A DNA stretch of 64,000 nt from Eurosta solidaginis (lineage: Eukaryota; Arthropoda; Insecta; Diptera; Tephritidae). The stretch is from assembly GCF_040869045.1 (NCBI RefSeq), contig NC_090320.1:241366978-241430977 (forward strand). The letters run 5' to 3'. The first letter of the stretch is position 1. Every line of letters begins with the position of its first letter. The translations under genes were made by a program, and so were the position numbers. Of the stretch, positions 55,634 through 64,000 are shown piece after piece. The notes under the pieces are model-generated. The model made no database searches. It saw only the letters and a list, made by a program, of their open reading frames with translations, and was not told the origin of the DNA.

Positions 55634-56137
55634 GTGTCAGGCCTGTCTAACAGAATAAAATATTCAAATATTTATGACAAAGAGAAATGTAATTTAGCTT
55701 TTACCTACAATAATACGTTGCGACAAATTTTCAGTAATACCAAGAGTAGAATAGATAAATATGAGAAATCGGACTTGATATATAAAATTCTATGTAATGG
55801 TGACGGGTCCCACGTATGCGACAAAGTATATGTGGGGACTACTAAATCGAAACAAAAAACGAGGATTTCCGGGCATAAAACGAATATTAAAAATCGCAAC
55901 AACCCTAATGATGGCAAAACGGCGCTAACACAGCATTGCAGAGAAACTGGACACTCTCCCAATTTAAAAAATGTAGAAATTCTACAGCAAGAGAGGAATT
56001 ACAACAAACGCTACATATTAGAGATGCTGCACATAATAAATACACCCAGCGACAAACGCATGAACTTAAAATCTGATACAATTGGTATTGCGTCTGCCTT
56101 TAGGCAGCTGATCAACAACAACAACAATAATAGATAA
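55634..56137 (+). CDS. Penelope GIY-YIG endonuclease fragment
   Basis: The 167-codon frame is nearly identical to the C-terminal half of the minus-strand ORF (CNGDGSHVC, YVGTTKSKQKTRISGH, HCRETGH). Differences include Gln for Leu in KSKQKT, Met for Thr and Leu for Phe in the MNLKSD segment, and Gly for Val at the start. The RT is absent. It is a truncated insertion product and not expected to be active. Confidence 0.92.
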   Translation: MSGLSNRIKYSNIYDKEKCNLAFTYNNTLRQIFSNTKSRIDKYEKSDLIYKILCNGDGSHVCDKVYVGTTKSKQKTRISGHKTNIKNRNNPNDGKTALTQHCRETGHSPNLKNVEILQQERNYNKRYILEMLHIINTPSDKRMNLKSDTIGIASAFRQLINNNNNNR

Positions 56138-56424
56138 GAGCATCTCCCACTGTTTACCAAAGAGTTCACCTGCAGGCTGCAGCTGATATCACTTGAGCGG
56201 CGCTCACTACTCATTTAGATAACTTTCTGCTTATGTTCATTTTTTGTTTATGATAACGGCTGTGTGTTATTTACATTTTATTGTTATTTGCTTTGCACTG
56301 TTCGTAAACTTATATTTTTGTTACACTAGTCGACATATTGCATTCAAAAATGCAAGTTCTGTACTTGTGCAAATGTGTATTTTTATGATTTTAATATGTA
56401 TGTTTGTTCTTTTCGTACCTAGTC

Positions 56425-56453
56425 CTGATGATGACTTCAGACTGAAGTCGAAA
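56425..56453 (+). ncRNA. Candidate hammerhead ribozyme core (Penelope 3' region), plus copy
   Basis: Same as the minus copy: CTGATGA at 56425-56431, stem strands GACTTCAG (56433-56440) and CTGAAGTC (56442-56449), GAAA at 56450-56453. GTCGACATATTG at about 56329 is nearly complementary to AATATCGAC after the GAAA box and could form stem III, but the spacing is long. Confidence 0.55.
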
Positions 56454-56544
56454 TATCGACAAATTAAATAATATAATTGTATATCAAAAATTCACGTATT
56501 GTGTTTTATTAAGAATATACAAATATTTGGCCTAGAGCTCGTTT

Positions 56545-57409
56545 GTATTTAAAAAGTTATAATTCAAAGGCCGTAAACAACAAAAATAATAATAAAGTGT
56601 ATAATGTTTAATGTGTGCCAGCATATTTGATGTACGCCCAATTGAAGTTCGGTTAGTAAGCGCGTACATATGTATGTATATGTAGCAAGCATGCGTATTT
56701 ATGTATTCACATATTTACGTATGTACAACAACTTTTTTTTGTTAATTTGACTACTAAAACGGTCAATTACGAATCAACGATTTGTGCGCAGTTGATTCAA
56801 CATCTTGTTTCGATGGGTAAAAATTGACAGAAATTTCGGTTGAGTTGACCCGTATTTCGGTTGATTTTACCAGTCTTTTTCTTTCAGTGTAAAAGCTCTG
56901 TTAATTTGAAAACTAGTGAACTGCGTGCAAAACAATTGCCAGATCAAAGTATTTGAACAACGTGAAAAAATGGATATATTGGAAATGTCAAAAATAATAG
57001 TCTTATGAAAAATTTGCTTTTGAACAGCTGTTAAAAAATCTTCAATTCATATACCAATGTGTTATGATTTCAATAAGTTACCAATAAAGTACGTTTCGCT
57101 TATCTGTCAATGCGTTTTGCATAGTAATAAAGGTCGTGAGAGATATAACAGCTGTTGCCGGCCTTTACAAGCTTATAACATAGGCATATCAAATAGCGGT
57201 ATCAATACTCACAGCTATCGATATGTTATCCGATTCCGCCAGCTAGCCGATTTGACAGTTGGCACCTTGCCGGGCTTGGTCAGTTTACAATCAAAAAGTC
57301 TCCTTATTGCCAGTGAGAAAGAAACTTTTGATAGTAGGAAAAAGAGCTGAATTTGTGTTGTTGTGATAAACTATTCTCACAGCAGGAAGCGCCGTAATAC
57401 ATAGGTTGT
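56545..57409. other. No gene recognised; TIR-like remnant
   Basis: 56640-56730 has CATATGTATGTATATGT-type repeats. 56830-56885 (inverse of CACTGAAAGAAAAAGACTGG and TAAAATCAACCGAAAT) resembles part of the 952-bp duplicated unit and may be one arm of a shared MITE family. The 97-codon frame at 57057-57350 has no motif. Confidence 0.5.
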
Positions 57410-57850
57410 TAGATTAGGTTGAACTGGCCGGTCCATGAGGACCTCACATAGACTGATTTAGTCCGTAGTGTTACCAGAAGTTTGTTTTAACGACCAAACT
57501 GAAAAACTCTATCAAAAACCAGGACCTATGTTATAAAATAACTCCGTCCTCTTGGCAAATAACTCCGCCCTCTTGGACACTTGCTGCTTCTAGATCTGAC
57601 AGCTGTATCACTCCTAATAGCTGGAGTCTTAGCCTGGCAAGTGCAGGGCACGAGCACAGAACGTGCTCAATTGTTTCCTCCTCCAACCCGCACTTCCTTC
57701 ATCTGCTATCACTGACCAAGCATAATTAAAAGGCATGTGACGCCAGAACGCAGTGTCCAGTCAGAATACCCGTCATGAGTCTACAGTCCTCTCTTTTTAA
57801 TGATAGAAGCAACTTTGTTAGTCTAAAGTTGTAAGACCTACACACAATAT
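57410..57850 (-). pseudogene. Jockey-like LINE ORF2 C-terminus and 3' UTR
   Basis: The minus strand, with one frame change, reads EDCRLMTGILTGHCVLASHA, then KCGLEEETIEHVLCSCPALA and RLRLQLLGVIQLSDLEAASV. This is the post-RNase H region with the CxxCxxEEETxxHxLxxCP zinc-knuckle pattern of Jockey-type elements. The following UTR (57410-57545) contains AGTTATTTTATAACATAGGT, which is also found at 37012. It could be the 3' end of the same LINE whose RT pieces lie at 58460-58590 and 60403-60780, but those are distant in the protein and the link is not shown. Confidence 0.8.
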
Positions 57851-58400
57851 TCGACGCTTTACATAAGTTGTGGTTTTTTATACAAGTTTGTTATAGGGAA
57901 GAAGGGAAGATATTATTATTAACCACAAAGATTTAGTGAGCGTCAGTGTATAGTTAACCATCAGTGCTACAAAGCGTGATCACATGTGGATACATACACC
58001 ACCCTGTAGGAAAATCTGTAGGTCCTAACGTTTGGATTCAACTATATTTAGAAGGGCTATTAGTTGAACAACAACTCGTGCTTGTCTTGCTAGGACGTGT
58101 TTTTTATTTGCTAGTATTTACCTGCATTTTGTTTGTTGTTTTGTAAAACAAACATATTTGCTTACGGTATGGAAGAATCCATAATGTAAGCGTAAACGTA
58201 GCCTTTAGACGTGATATGCTATTTGGGGGAAATAGAATGTAAGTGCAGGTGTAGTGTAAGGTATTGGTGTGCTGTATGGGACGATACAGAATATCAGCGG
58301 AAGTATAGGCACTACATTGTAGCGTAATGTGGGAGCAATGTAAGTGGGAGAGTTGACATGAGCAAAATCAGACAGCAAATCAATCTATGATAATAACACC
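57851..58400. other. No gene recognised
   Basis: Unassigned DNA. Part could be decayed LINE sequence between the RT fragment and the C-terminal fragment. Confidence 0.45.
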
Positions 58401-58401
58401 A

Positions 58402-58458
58402 CCCGAAAGTTTTGGGGAATATTATCGATGTTGATGGTCCTTTGCCAGCGACAAATCC
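58402..58458 (-). mobile_element. Fragment of the (CAA)n retroposon 3' part
   Basis: AAGTTTTGGGGAATATTATC, then GATGTTGATGGTCCTTTGCC, matches the CCGAAGGCTTTGGGGAGTGT/GATGTGATGGTCCTTTGCCG segment of the copy at 38300-38357. It directly abuts the RT fragment. Confidence 0.75.
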
Positions 58459-58590
58459 ACGTTGATAGGGAGAAATGAGAGATTTAACAGCAAAACTTAG
58501 CTTTGCATTGACGGCATGCTCAAAAATCTTGGAAATAGTAGACAGCTTGGATATGGGCCTGGAGTTGCGGACCGTTCTTGTCACCACTTT
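58459..58590 (-). pseudogene. LINE RT fragment (downstream piece)
   Basis: The minus strand begins with KSGDKN, shifts frame and continues RPISKLSTISKIFEHAVNAK, then LSFAVKSLISPYQRGFVAG. This is the start of the LINE RT domain (FKSGDKxxxxNYRPISxLSxxxKIFE, SPxQHGFxxGRS). The piece that should precede it in the protein lies at 60403-60780 on the same strand, on the other side of the Helentron-like insert. Confidence 0.85.
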
Positions 58591-58592
58591 TA

Positions 58593-59370
58593 AACTCCAG
58601 TAATGATATGGTGCAACAAAATACAAAAATACAAGAAAATTTCAAAATGGGCGTAACTCCATCCTTTTTCATTTAATTCGTCTAGAATACTTTTAATGCC
58701 ATAAGCCGAACAAAAATTTACCAATGTCGATATCGAAAATTACGAAAAATGAAAAAAATGCCATAATTCTGTACCAAATATGAAAAAAGAGATGAAACAT
58801 GGTAATTGGATTGGTTTATTGACGCAAAATATAACTTTAGAAAAAACTTTGTAAAATGGGCGTGACACCTCCATATTAAGTAGAAGAAAATGAAAAAGTT
58901 CTGCAGGGCGAAATCAAAAGCCCTTGGAATCTTGGCAGGAATACTGTTCGTGGTATTACATATATAAATAAATTAGCGGTACCCGACAGATGATGGTCTG
59001 GGTCACCCTGGTCAACATTTTGGTCGATATCTCGAAAACGCCTTCACATATACAACTAAGGGCTACTCCCTTTTAAAATCCTCATTAATACTTTTAATTT
59101 GATACCCATATCGTACAAACACATTCTAGAGTCACCCCTGGTCCACCCTTATTGCGATATCTCGAAAAGGCGTCCACCTATAGAACTAAGGCCCACTACG
59201 TTTTAAATAATCATTAACACCTTTCATTTGATACACATGTCACATAAACACATTCCAGGGTTACCCTATGTTTATTTTCCTACATGGTGATTTTCCCTTA
59301 TTTTGTCTCCAAAGCTCTCAGCTGAGTATGCAATGTTCGGTTACACCCGAACTTAGCCTTCCTTACTTGT
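58593..59370 (+). mobile_element. DINE-1/Helentron-like element, copy H (body middle to 3' end)
   Basis: Starts inside the body at AACTCCAGTAATGATATGG, has a deletion after TTTACCAATGTCGATATCG, about two minisatellite units (58985-59260), GCTCTCAGCTGAGTATG, GTTCGGTTACACCCGAAC and CTTACTTGT. No 5' end. Confidence 0.88.
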
Positions 59371-59679
59371 TAATCAAAATTTTGTTATTATTATTTAATA
59401 CATATTTTATTATTAAACATTATTTTATTAATTTTATATACACAACACTTGACAAGAGGTTTCGCGGTTTCATCAGTTTTATTATTTTTCTATTAATTTG
59501 ACGGAATTCGATATACGACATGAAAACATGTTTACTTACTTGAGTACGTAGGTGTAGTAGCGTCGCAAATACCCACAAATGTATGTATGTATGTACATAT
59601 GGACATAAAAAAACAGCAGCCAGTGGTTTTGCACCCGATATGCATAGGTTGGGTTAGGCGCAAATATTGGACTTGTTTT
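59371..59679. other. 309-bp spacer between the 3' end of H and the 5' end of I
   Basis: AT-rich, with GTATGTATGTATGTAC at 59580 and no element sequence I recognise. Its position between the 3' and 5' ends of one Helentron-like family is discussed as a finding. Confidence 0.6.
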
Positions 59680-60402
59680 TATACTCAGCTCAGCAGAGCT
59701 TACAGTGTATATTGATTTTGTTCGCATAATGGTACCCCGTAACGGCATAAACTGATCGAGATAGATATAGACTTCTATATATCAAAATGATTTAGGTGAA
59801 AAAAGAAATTCATTTTGCCATGTCCGTCCATCCGTCGGTCGGTAAAAACGATAACTTGAGTAAATTTTGAGTTATCTTAATTAAATCTGGTACGTAAGTT
59901 TCTGGGCACTCATCTCAGATCGCTATTCAAAATGAACGAAATCGGATTGTAACCACGCCCACTTTTTCGATATCTAAAATTTCGAAAAACCGAAAAAGTG
60001 CGATAATTCATTACCAAAGACAGATAAAGCGATTAAACTTGGTAGATGGGTTGACCTTATGACGCATAATAGAAAATTATTAAAATTTTGGAAAATGGGC
60101 GAGGCACCTCCCACTTTTTAAAGAAGGTAATTTAAAAGTTTTGCAAGCTGTAATTTGGCATTCGTTGAAGATATCATGATGAAATGTGGCAGGAACGTTA
60201 CTCCTATTACTGTATGTGTGCTAAATAAAAATTAGCAAAATCGGATGACGAACACGCCCTCTTAAAAAAAAATTTAATATCTTTATAGTATATAAGTAAA
60301 TTATGTCACCATGCAACTCCAGTAATGATATGGTGCAACAAATTACAAAAATAAAAGAAAATTTCAAAATGGGCTTGACTCCGCTCTTTTTCATTTAATT
60401 CG
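59680..60402 (+). mobile_element. DINE-1/Helentron-like element, copy I (5' end to body middle)
   Basis: Starts TATACTCAGCTCAGCAGAGC. It has the GTCCGTCC region and body blocks, and stops at TTCATTTAATTCG, the same internal region where copy H starts. About 88 bp (AACTCCAG to TTAATTCG) is present in both I (from ~60315) and H (from 58593). Confidence 0.88.
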
Positions 60403-60780
60403 GGGTAATGGAAGTTATTTTCCAATCATTAATGAACGTCCGAGAAGACAAGAATTTATTGAAGATCAGTCTTAATGGATATATTAAAGCTGGACAGCAC
60501 TTTAGCACTATAGGGCACAAGCCATCAGCATCAAACCGATAGGAGGATTTTAATTTCATAATGGCTTTACTAATATCCTCAGAAGAGAGACATAGCGATC
60601 CAAAGTTAACAACATAATCCTGACTCTTCGAAAAATCAAATATTTGATTACTAATACTTCTGGGTCAAAATTCGATTTGAAAAACTCTGCAAATAAATTG
60701 GCTGCTTCAGTTGGAGAATTCGCAGAATTTTCATCGAGAAAAACACCTTTTGGAACACTAGCGCCGTATAATATTATCAC
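60403..60780 (-). pseudogene. LINE ORF2 fragment, linker to RT start (upstream piece)
   Basis: The minus strand reads FLDENSANSPTEAANLFAEF and FKSNFDPEV, then after a frameshift CLSSEDISKAIMKLKSSYRF, DADGLCPIVLKCCPALIYPL and FNKFLSSRTFINDWKITSIT. This is the region from the post-endonuclease linker to the W(K)xxxIxPxFK block opening the RT domain. The next expected residues (FKSGDKN) are at 58588. Confidence 0.85.
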
Positions 60781-61028
60781 TTATAAATACATCATTTAAA
60801 AGTCTGTTTAGAGAATTAACATTATTGTTAATTTGAAATAAATTTAGGCTCAATAAATTATCAATGAGGTACAGCAGCTGATGTACCAACTTTCAAAAAT
60901 AAAGTGTTTTTGTATACAAATAAACATTAAAGTGAAATTTTCAATTGGTATTGTGCTAAAATATATTTTGCTTGTTCATTTCGACATATATATATATATA
61001 TATATACATATATATATGTATGTATCGT
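60781..61028. other. Unassigned AT-rich DNA with a (TA)n microsatellite
   Basis: A TATATATATATATATA run at about 60986-61022 precedes the PHD fragment. No other feature. Confidence 0.7.
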
Positions 61029-61260
61029 ATGCGATAAATGCCACAAAAAAATAGAGGGGGAGACAGGTGTACGATGTGAGGGTGTGTGTGGTAAAGTATA
61101 TCACAAAACAATTGCATGTGCATCTATGGACGAATATAGCATAAACTGCTTGCAAGGCTGCCAATTTTTAAGATTTATGTGCGATGGTTGTATGTCATAT
61201 ATCTCCAATGTAGATGATGCCCTCAGAGAAATAATTTCTATTTCAGAAATTAACAAGTAA
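61029..61260 (+). pseudogene. LINE ORF1 N-terminal PHD-type zinc finger fragment
   Basis: The frame reads CDKCHKKIEGETGVRCEGVC, then GKVYHKTIACASMDEYSINC and CQFLRFMCDGCMSYISNVDD. The order CxxC-x11-CxxxC-x4-H-x4-C followed by CxxC is a PHD finger, as found at the N-terminus of ORF1 proteins of CR1-like LINEs. About 76 codons remain. The frame is cut by Helentron-like copy J at 61253, so the coiled coil and FP-type C-terminal domain (compare 1152-1430) are not seen here. The start is lost in the (TA)n region. Confidence 0.82.
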
Positions 61261-64000
61261 GGAAGGCTAAGTTCGGGTGTAACCCAACATTACATACTCA
61301 GTTGAGGGTAACCCTGGAATGTGTTTGTATGACATGTGTATCAAATGGAAGGCATTAAAGAGTATTTTAAGAGGGAGTGGGCCATAGTCCTATAGATGAA
61401 CGCCATTTAGGGATATCGCCATAAAGGTGGACCAGGGCTGACTTTAGAATTAGTTTGTACGATATGGGTATCAAATGAAAGGTGTTAATGAGTATTTTAA
61501 AAGGCAGTGGGCCTAAGTTATATAGGTGCACGCCTTTTCGAGATATCGCCATAAAGGTGGACCAGGGGTGACTCTAGAATTTGTTTGTACGATGTGGGTA
61601 TCAAATGAAAGGTGTGAATGAGTATTTTAAAAGGGAGCGGGCCTTAGTTCTATAGCTGGACGCCTTTTCGAGATATCGCCATAAAGGTGGGCCAGGGGTG
61701 ACTCTAGAATTAGTTTGTACGATATGGGTATCAAATGAAAGGTGTGAATTAGTATTTTAAAAGGGAGTGGGCCTTAGTTCTATAGGTGGACGCCTTTTCG
61801 AGATATGGCCAAAAAAAGGTGGGCCAGGGGTGTCTCTAGAATTAGTTTGTACGATATGGGTATCAAATGAAAGGTGTTAATGAGCATTTTAAAAGGGAGT
61901 GGGCCTTAGTTCTATAGCTGGACGCCTTTTCGGAATATCGTTATAAAGGTGGACCAGGGTTAACTCTAGAATGCGTTTGAATAATATGGGTATAAAACGA
62001 AAGGTGTTCATGAGTATTTTAAAAGGGCGTGGGCCTTAGTTCTATAGGTGGACGCCTTTTCGAGATATCGCCATATAGGTGGAACAGGGGTGACTCTAGA
62101 ATTTGTTTGTACGATATAGGCATCAAATGAAAGGTGCTAATGAGTATTTTAAAGGGAGTGGGCCTTAGTTCTATAGGTGGACGCCTTTTCGAGATATGGC
62201 CATAAAGGTGGGCCAGGGGTGACTCTAGAATTTGTTTGTACGATATGGGTATCAAATGAAAGGTGTGAATGAGTATTTTAAAAGGGAGTGGGCCTTAGTT
62301 CTATAGGTGGAAGCCTTTTCGAGGTATGGCCATAAAGGTGGGCCAGGGGTGACTCTAGAATTTGTTTGTACGATATAGGCATCAAATGAAAGGTGTGAAT
62401 GAGTATTTTAAAGGGAGTGGGCCTTAGTTCTATAGGTGGACGCCTTTTCGAGATATGGCCATAAAGGTGGGCCAGGGGTGACTCTAGAATTTGTTTGTAC
62501 GATATGGGTATCAAATGAAAGGTGTGAATGAGTATTTTAAAAGGGAGTGGGCCTTAGTTCTATAGGTGGAAGCCTTTTCGAGGTATGGCCATAAAGGTGG
62601 GCCAGGGGTGACTCTAGAATTAGTTTGTACGATATGGGTATCAAATGAAAGGTGTGAATTAGTATTTTAAAAGGGAGTGGGCCTTAGTTCTATAGGTGGA
62701 CGCCTTTTCGGGATATGGCCATAAAGGTGGACCAGGGGTGACTCTAGAATTTGTTTGTACGATATGGGTATCAAATGAAAGGTGTGAATGAGTATTTTAA
62801 AGGGAGTGGGCCTTAGTTCTATAGGTGGACGCCTTTTCGAGATATGGCCATAAAGGTGGGCCAGGGGTGACTCTAGAATTAGTTTGTACGATATGGGTAT
62901 CAAACGAAAGGTGTTCATGAGTATTTTAAAAGGGCGTGGGCCTTAGTTCTATAGGTGGACGCCTTTTCGAGATATCGCCATAAAGGTGGACCAGGGGTGA
63001 CTCTAGAATTTGTTTGTACGATTGGGTATCAAATGAGAGGTGTGAATGAGTATTTTAAAAGGGAGTGTGCCTTAGTTCTATAGGTGGACGCCTTTTCGGG
63101 ATATGGCCATAAAGGTGGACCAGGGGTGACTCTAGAATTAGTTTGTACGATATGGGTATCAAATGAAAGGTGTGAATTAGTATTTTAAAAGGGAGTGGGC
63201 CTTAGTTCTATAGGTGGACGCCTTTTCGAGATATGGCCATAAAGGTGGGCCAGGGGTGTCTCTAGAATTAGTTTGTACGATATGGGTATCAAATGAAAGG
63301 TGTTAATGAGCATTTTAAAAGGGAGTGGGCCTTAGTTCTATAGCTGGACGCCTTTTCGGAATAGCGTTATAAAGGTGGACCAGGGTTGACTCTAGAATGC
63401 GTTTGAATAATATGGGTATAAAACGAAAAGTGTTCATGAGTATTTTAAAAGGGCGTGGGCCTTAGTTCTATAGGTGGACGCCTTTTCGAGATATCGACAT
63501 AAAGGTGGACCAGGGGTGACTCTAGAATTTGTTTGTACGATATGGGTATCAAATGAAAGGTGTGAATGAGTATTTTAAAGAGATTGGGCCTTAGTTCTAT
63601 AGGTGGACGCCTTTTCGAGATATGGCCATAAAGGTGGGCCAGGGGTGACTCTAGAATTTGGTCGTACGATATGGGTATCAAATGAAAGGTGTGAATGAGT
63701 ATTTTAAAAGGGAGTGGGCCTTAGTTCTATAGGTGGACGCCTTTTCGAGATATCGCCATAAAGGTGGACCAGGGGTGACTCTAGAATTAGTTTGTACGAT
63801 ATGGGTATCAAATAAAAGGTGTGAATGAGTATTTTAAAAGGGAGTGGGCCTTAGTTCTATAGGTGGACGCCTTTTCGAGATATGGCCATAAAGGTGGGCC
63901 AGGGGTGACTCTAGAATTAGTTTGTAAGATATGGGTATCAAATGAAAGGTGTGAATGAGTATTTTAAAAGGGAGTGGGCCTTAGTTCTATAGGTGGACGC
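61253..64000 (-). mobile_element. DINE-1/Helentron-like element, copy J (runs off the window)
   Basis: The hairpin end is at 61253 (ACAAGTAAGGAAGGCTAAGT, then GTTCGGGTGTAACCCAAC with one stem change). CATACTCAGTTGAGGGTAAC follows, with a small deletion, and then about 21 minisatellite units to the window edge. The TATACTC end and body are beyond 64000. Confidence 0.87.
61310..64000 (-). repeat. Minisatellite of copy J with higher-order repeats
   Basis: Units of 129-130 bp. The variant block with TGTCTCTAGAATTAG, ATAGCTGGACGCCTTTTCGG and GCGTTTGAATAATATGGGTA occurs at 61831-62030 and again at 63257-63450, 1426 bp (11 units) apart. A two-unit block repeats at 62019-62255 and 62278-62514. The 78- and 83-codon frames here follow from the 129-bp period. 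Confidence 0.94.

Larger units (their letters stand above)
55597..56544 (+). mobile_element. Penelope-like element, more strongly truncated, plus copy
   Basis: Begins at CCGAAAATAATAAAATATAT, which corresponds to residue ~174 of the minus ORF, directly against the head of the minus copy. It runs through the endonuclease ORF and 3' region to about 56544, with a hammerhead-like core at 56425-56453. Confidence 0.88.

Overview
The window is repeat-dense, AT-rich, non-coding DNA from an insect, most likely a higher fly and probably a tephritid fruit fly. This is inferred from element types (CR1- and Jockey-like LINEs with insect-type ORF1 and RNase H domains, Penelope, tRNA SINEs of the style known in tephritids, DINE-1/Helentron-like repeats), from (CAA)n-tailed retroposons and from base composition. 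No sequence search was run. I see no intact host gene, no rRNA and no bona fide tRNA gene. Nearly all recognisable coding sequence belongs to decayed transposable elements.

Layout. 1-9 kb: an old Jockey-like LINE (RT tail at 780-1155, RNase H at 7080-7850) is split by a 5'-truncated CR1-like LINE (1156-7075), which is itself split in its 3' UTR by a DINE-1/Helentron-like element (4543-6724). A tRNA SINE follows. 9-15 kb: a LINE RT fragment is split by a hAT-type element with an 8-bp target duplication, which is split by a 4.9-kb Helentron-like copy. 15-19.6 kb: an AAAAT-rich tract holds a large foldback with tRNA-like sequence and a canonical Helitron (TC...CTAG, A/T insertion). Inside the Helitron lies a hAT element with transposase remains, and inside that a short retroposon. 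19.6-22.4 kb: a palindrome, a roughly 155/310-bp tandem array and a TTATCG-rich minisatellite. 22.4-27.4 kb: sparse DNA with a relic Helentron, a TIR element, a hAT MITE and a second SINE. 27.5-31 kb: Helentron-like copy C. 31.27-33.68 kb: a near-perfect 2.4-kb palindrome. 34-45 kb: Helentron-like copies D, K, E and F plus small TIR elements. 45-49 kb: no recognised gene. 49.1-51.0 kb: a 952-bp tandem duplication. 51.5-53.7 kb: copy G. 54.1-56.5 kb: two Penelope copies head to head, each with a hammerhead-like core. 57.4-60.8 kb: Jockey-like LINE pieces carrying an apparently circularly permuted Helentron-like insert. 61.0 kb: a PHD-finger ORF1 fragment. 61.25 kb to the end: a Helentron-like copy with a long minisatellite running off the window.

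The dominant signal is one repeat family present about ten times. One end begins TATACTCAGTTGAGCAGAGC. The body carries GTCC microsatellites and blocks of ACCACGCCCACTTTTT, followed by an expandable ~129-130-bp minisatellite. The other end has a copy of the TACTCAGTTGAG motif in inverse orientation, a GTTCGG...CCGAAC hairpin and a CTTGT end at a T/T site. This is the plan described for DINE-1/Helentron-associated elements. The many ~60-80-residue open frames on the arrays follow from a period close to 129 bp (divisible by three) and are not genes.
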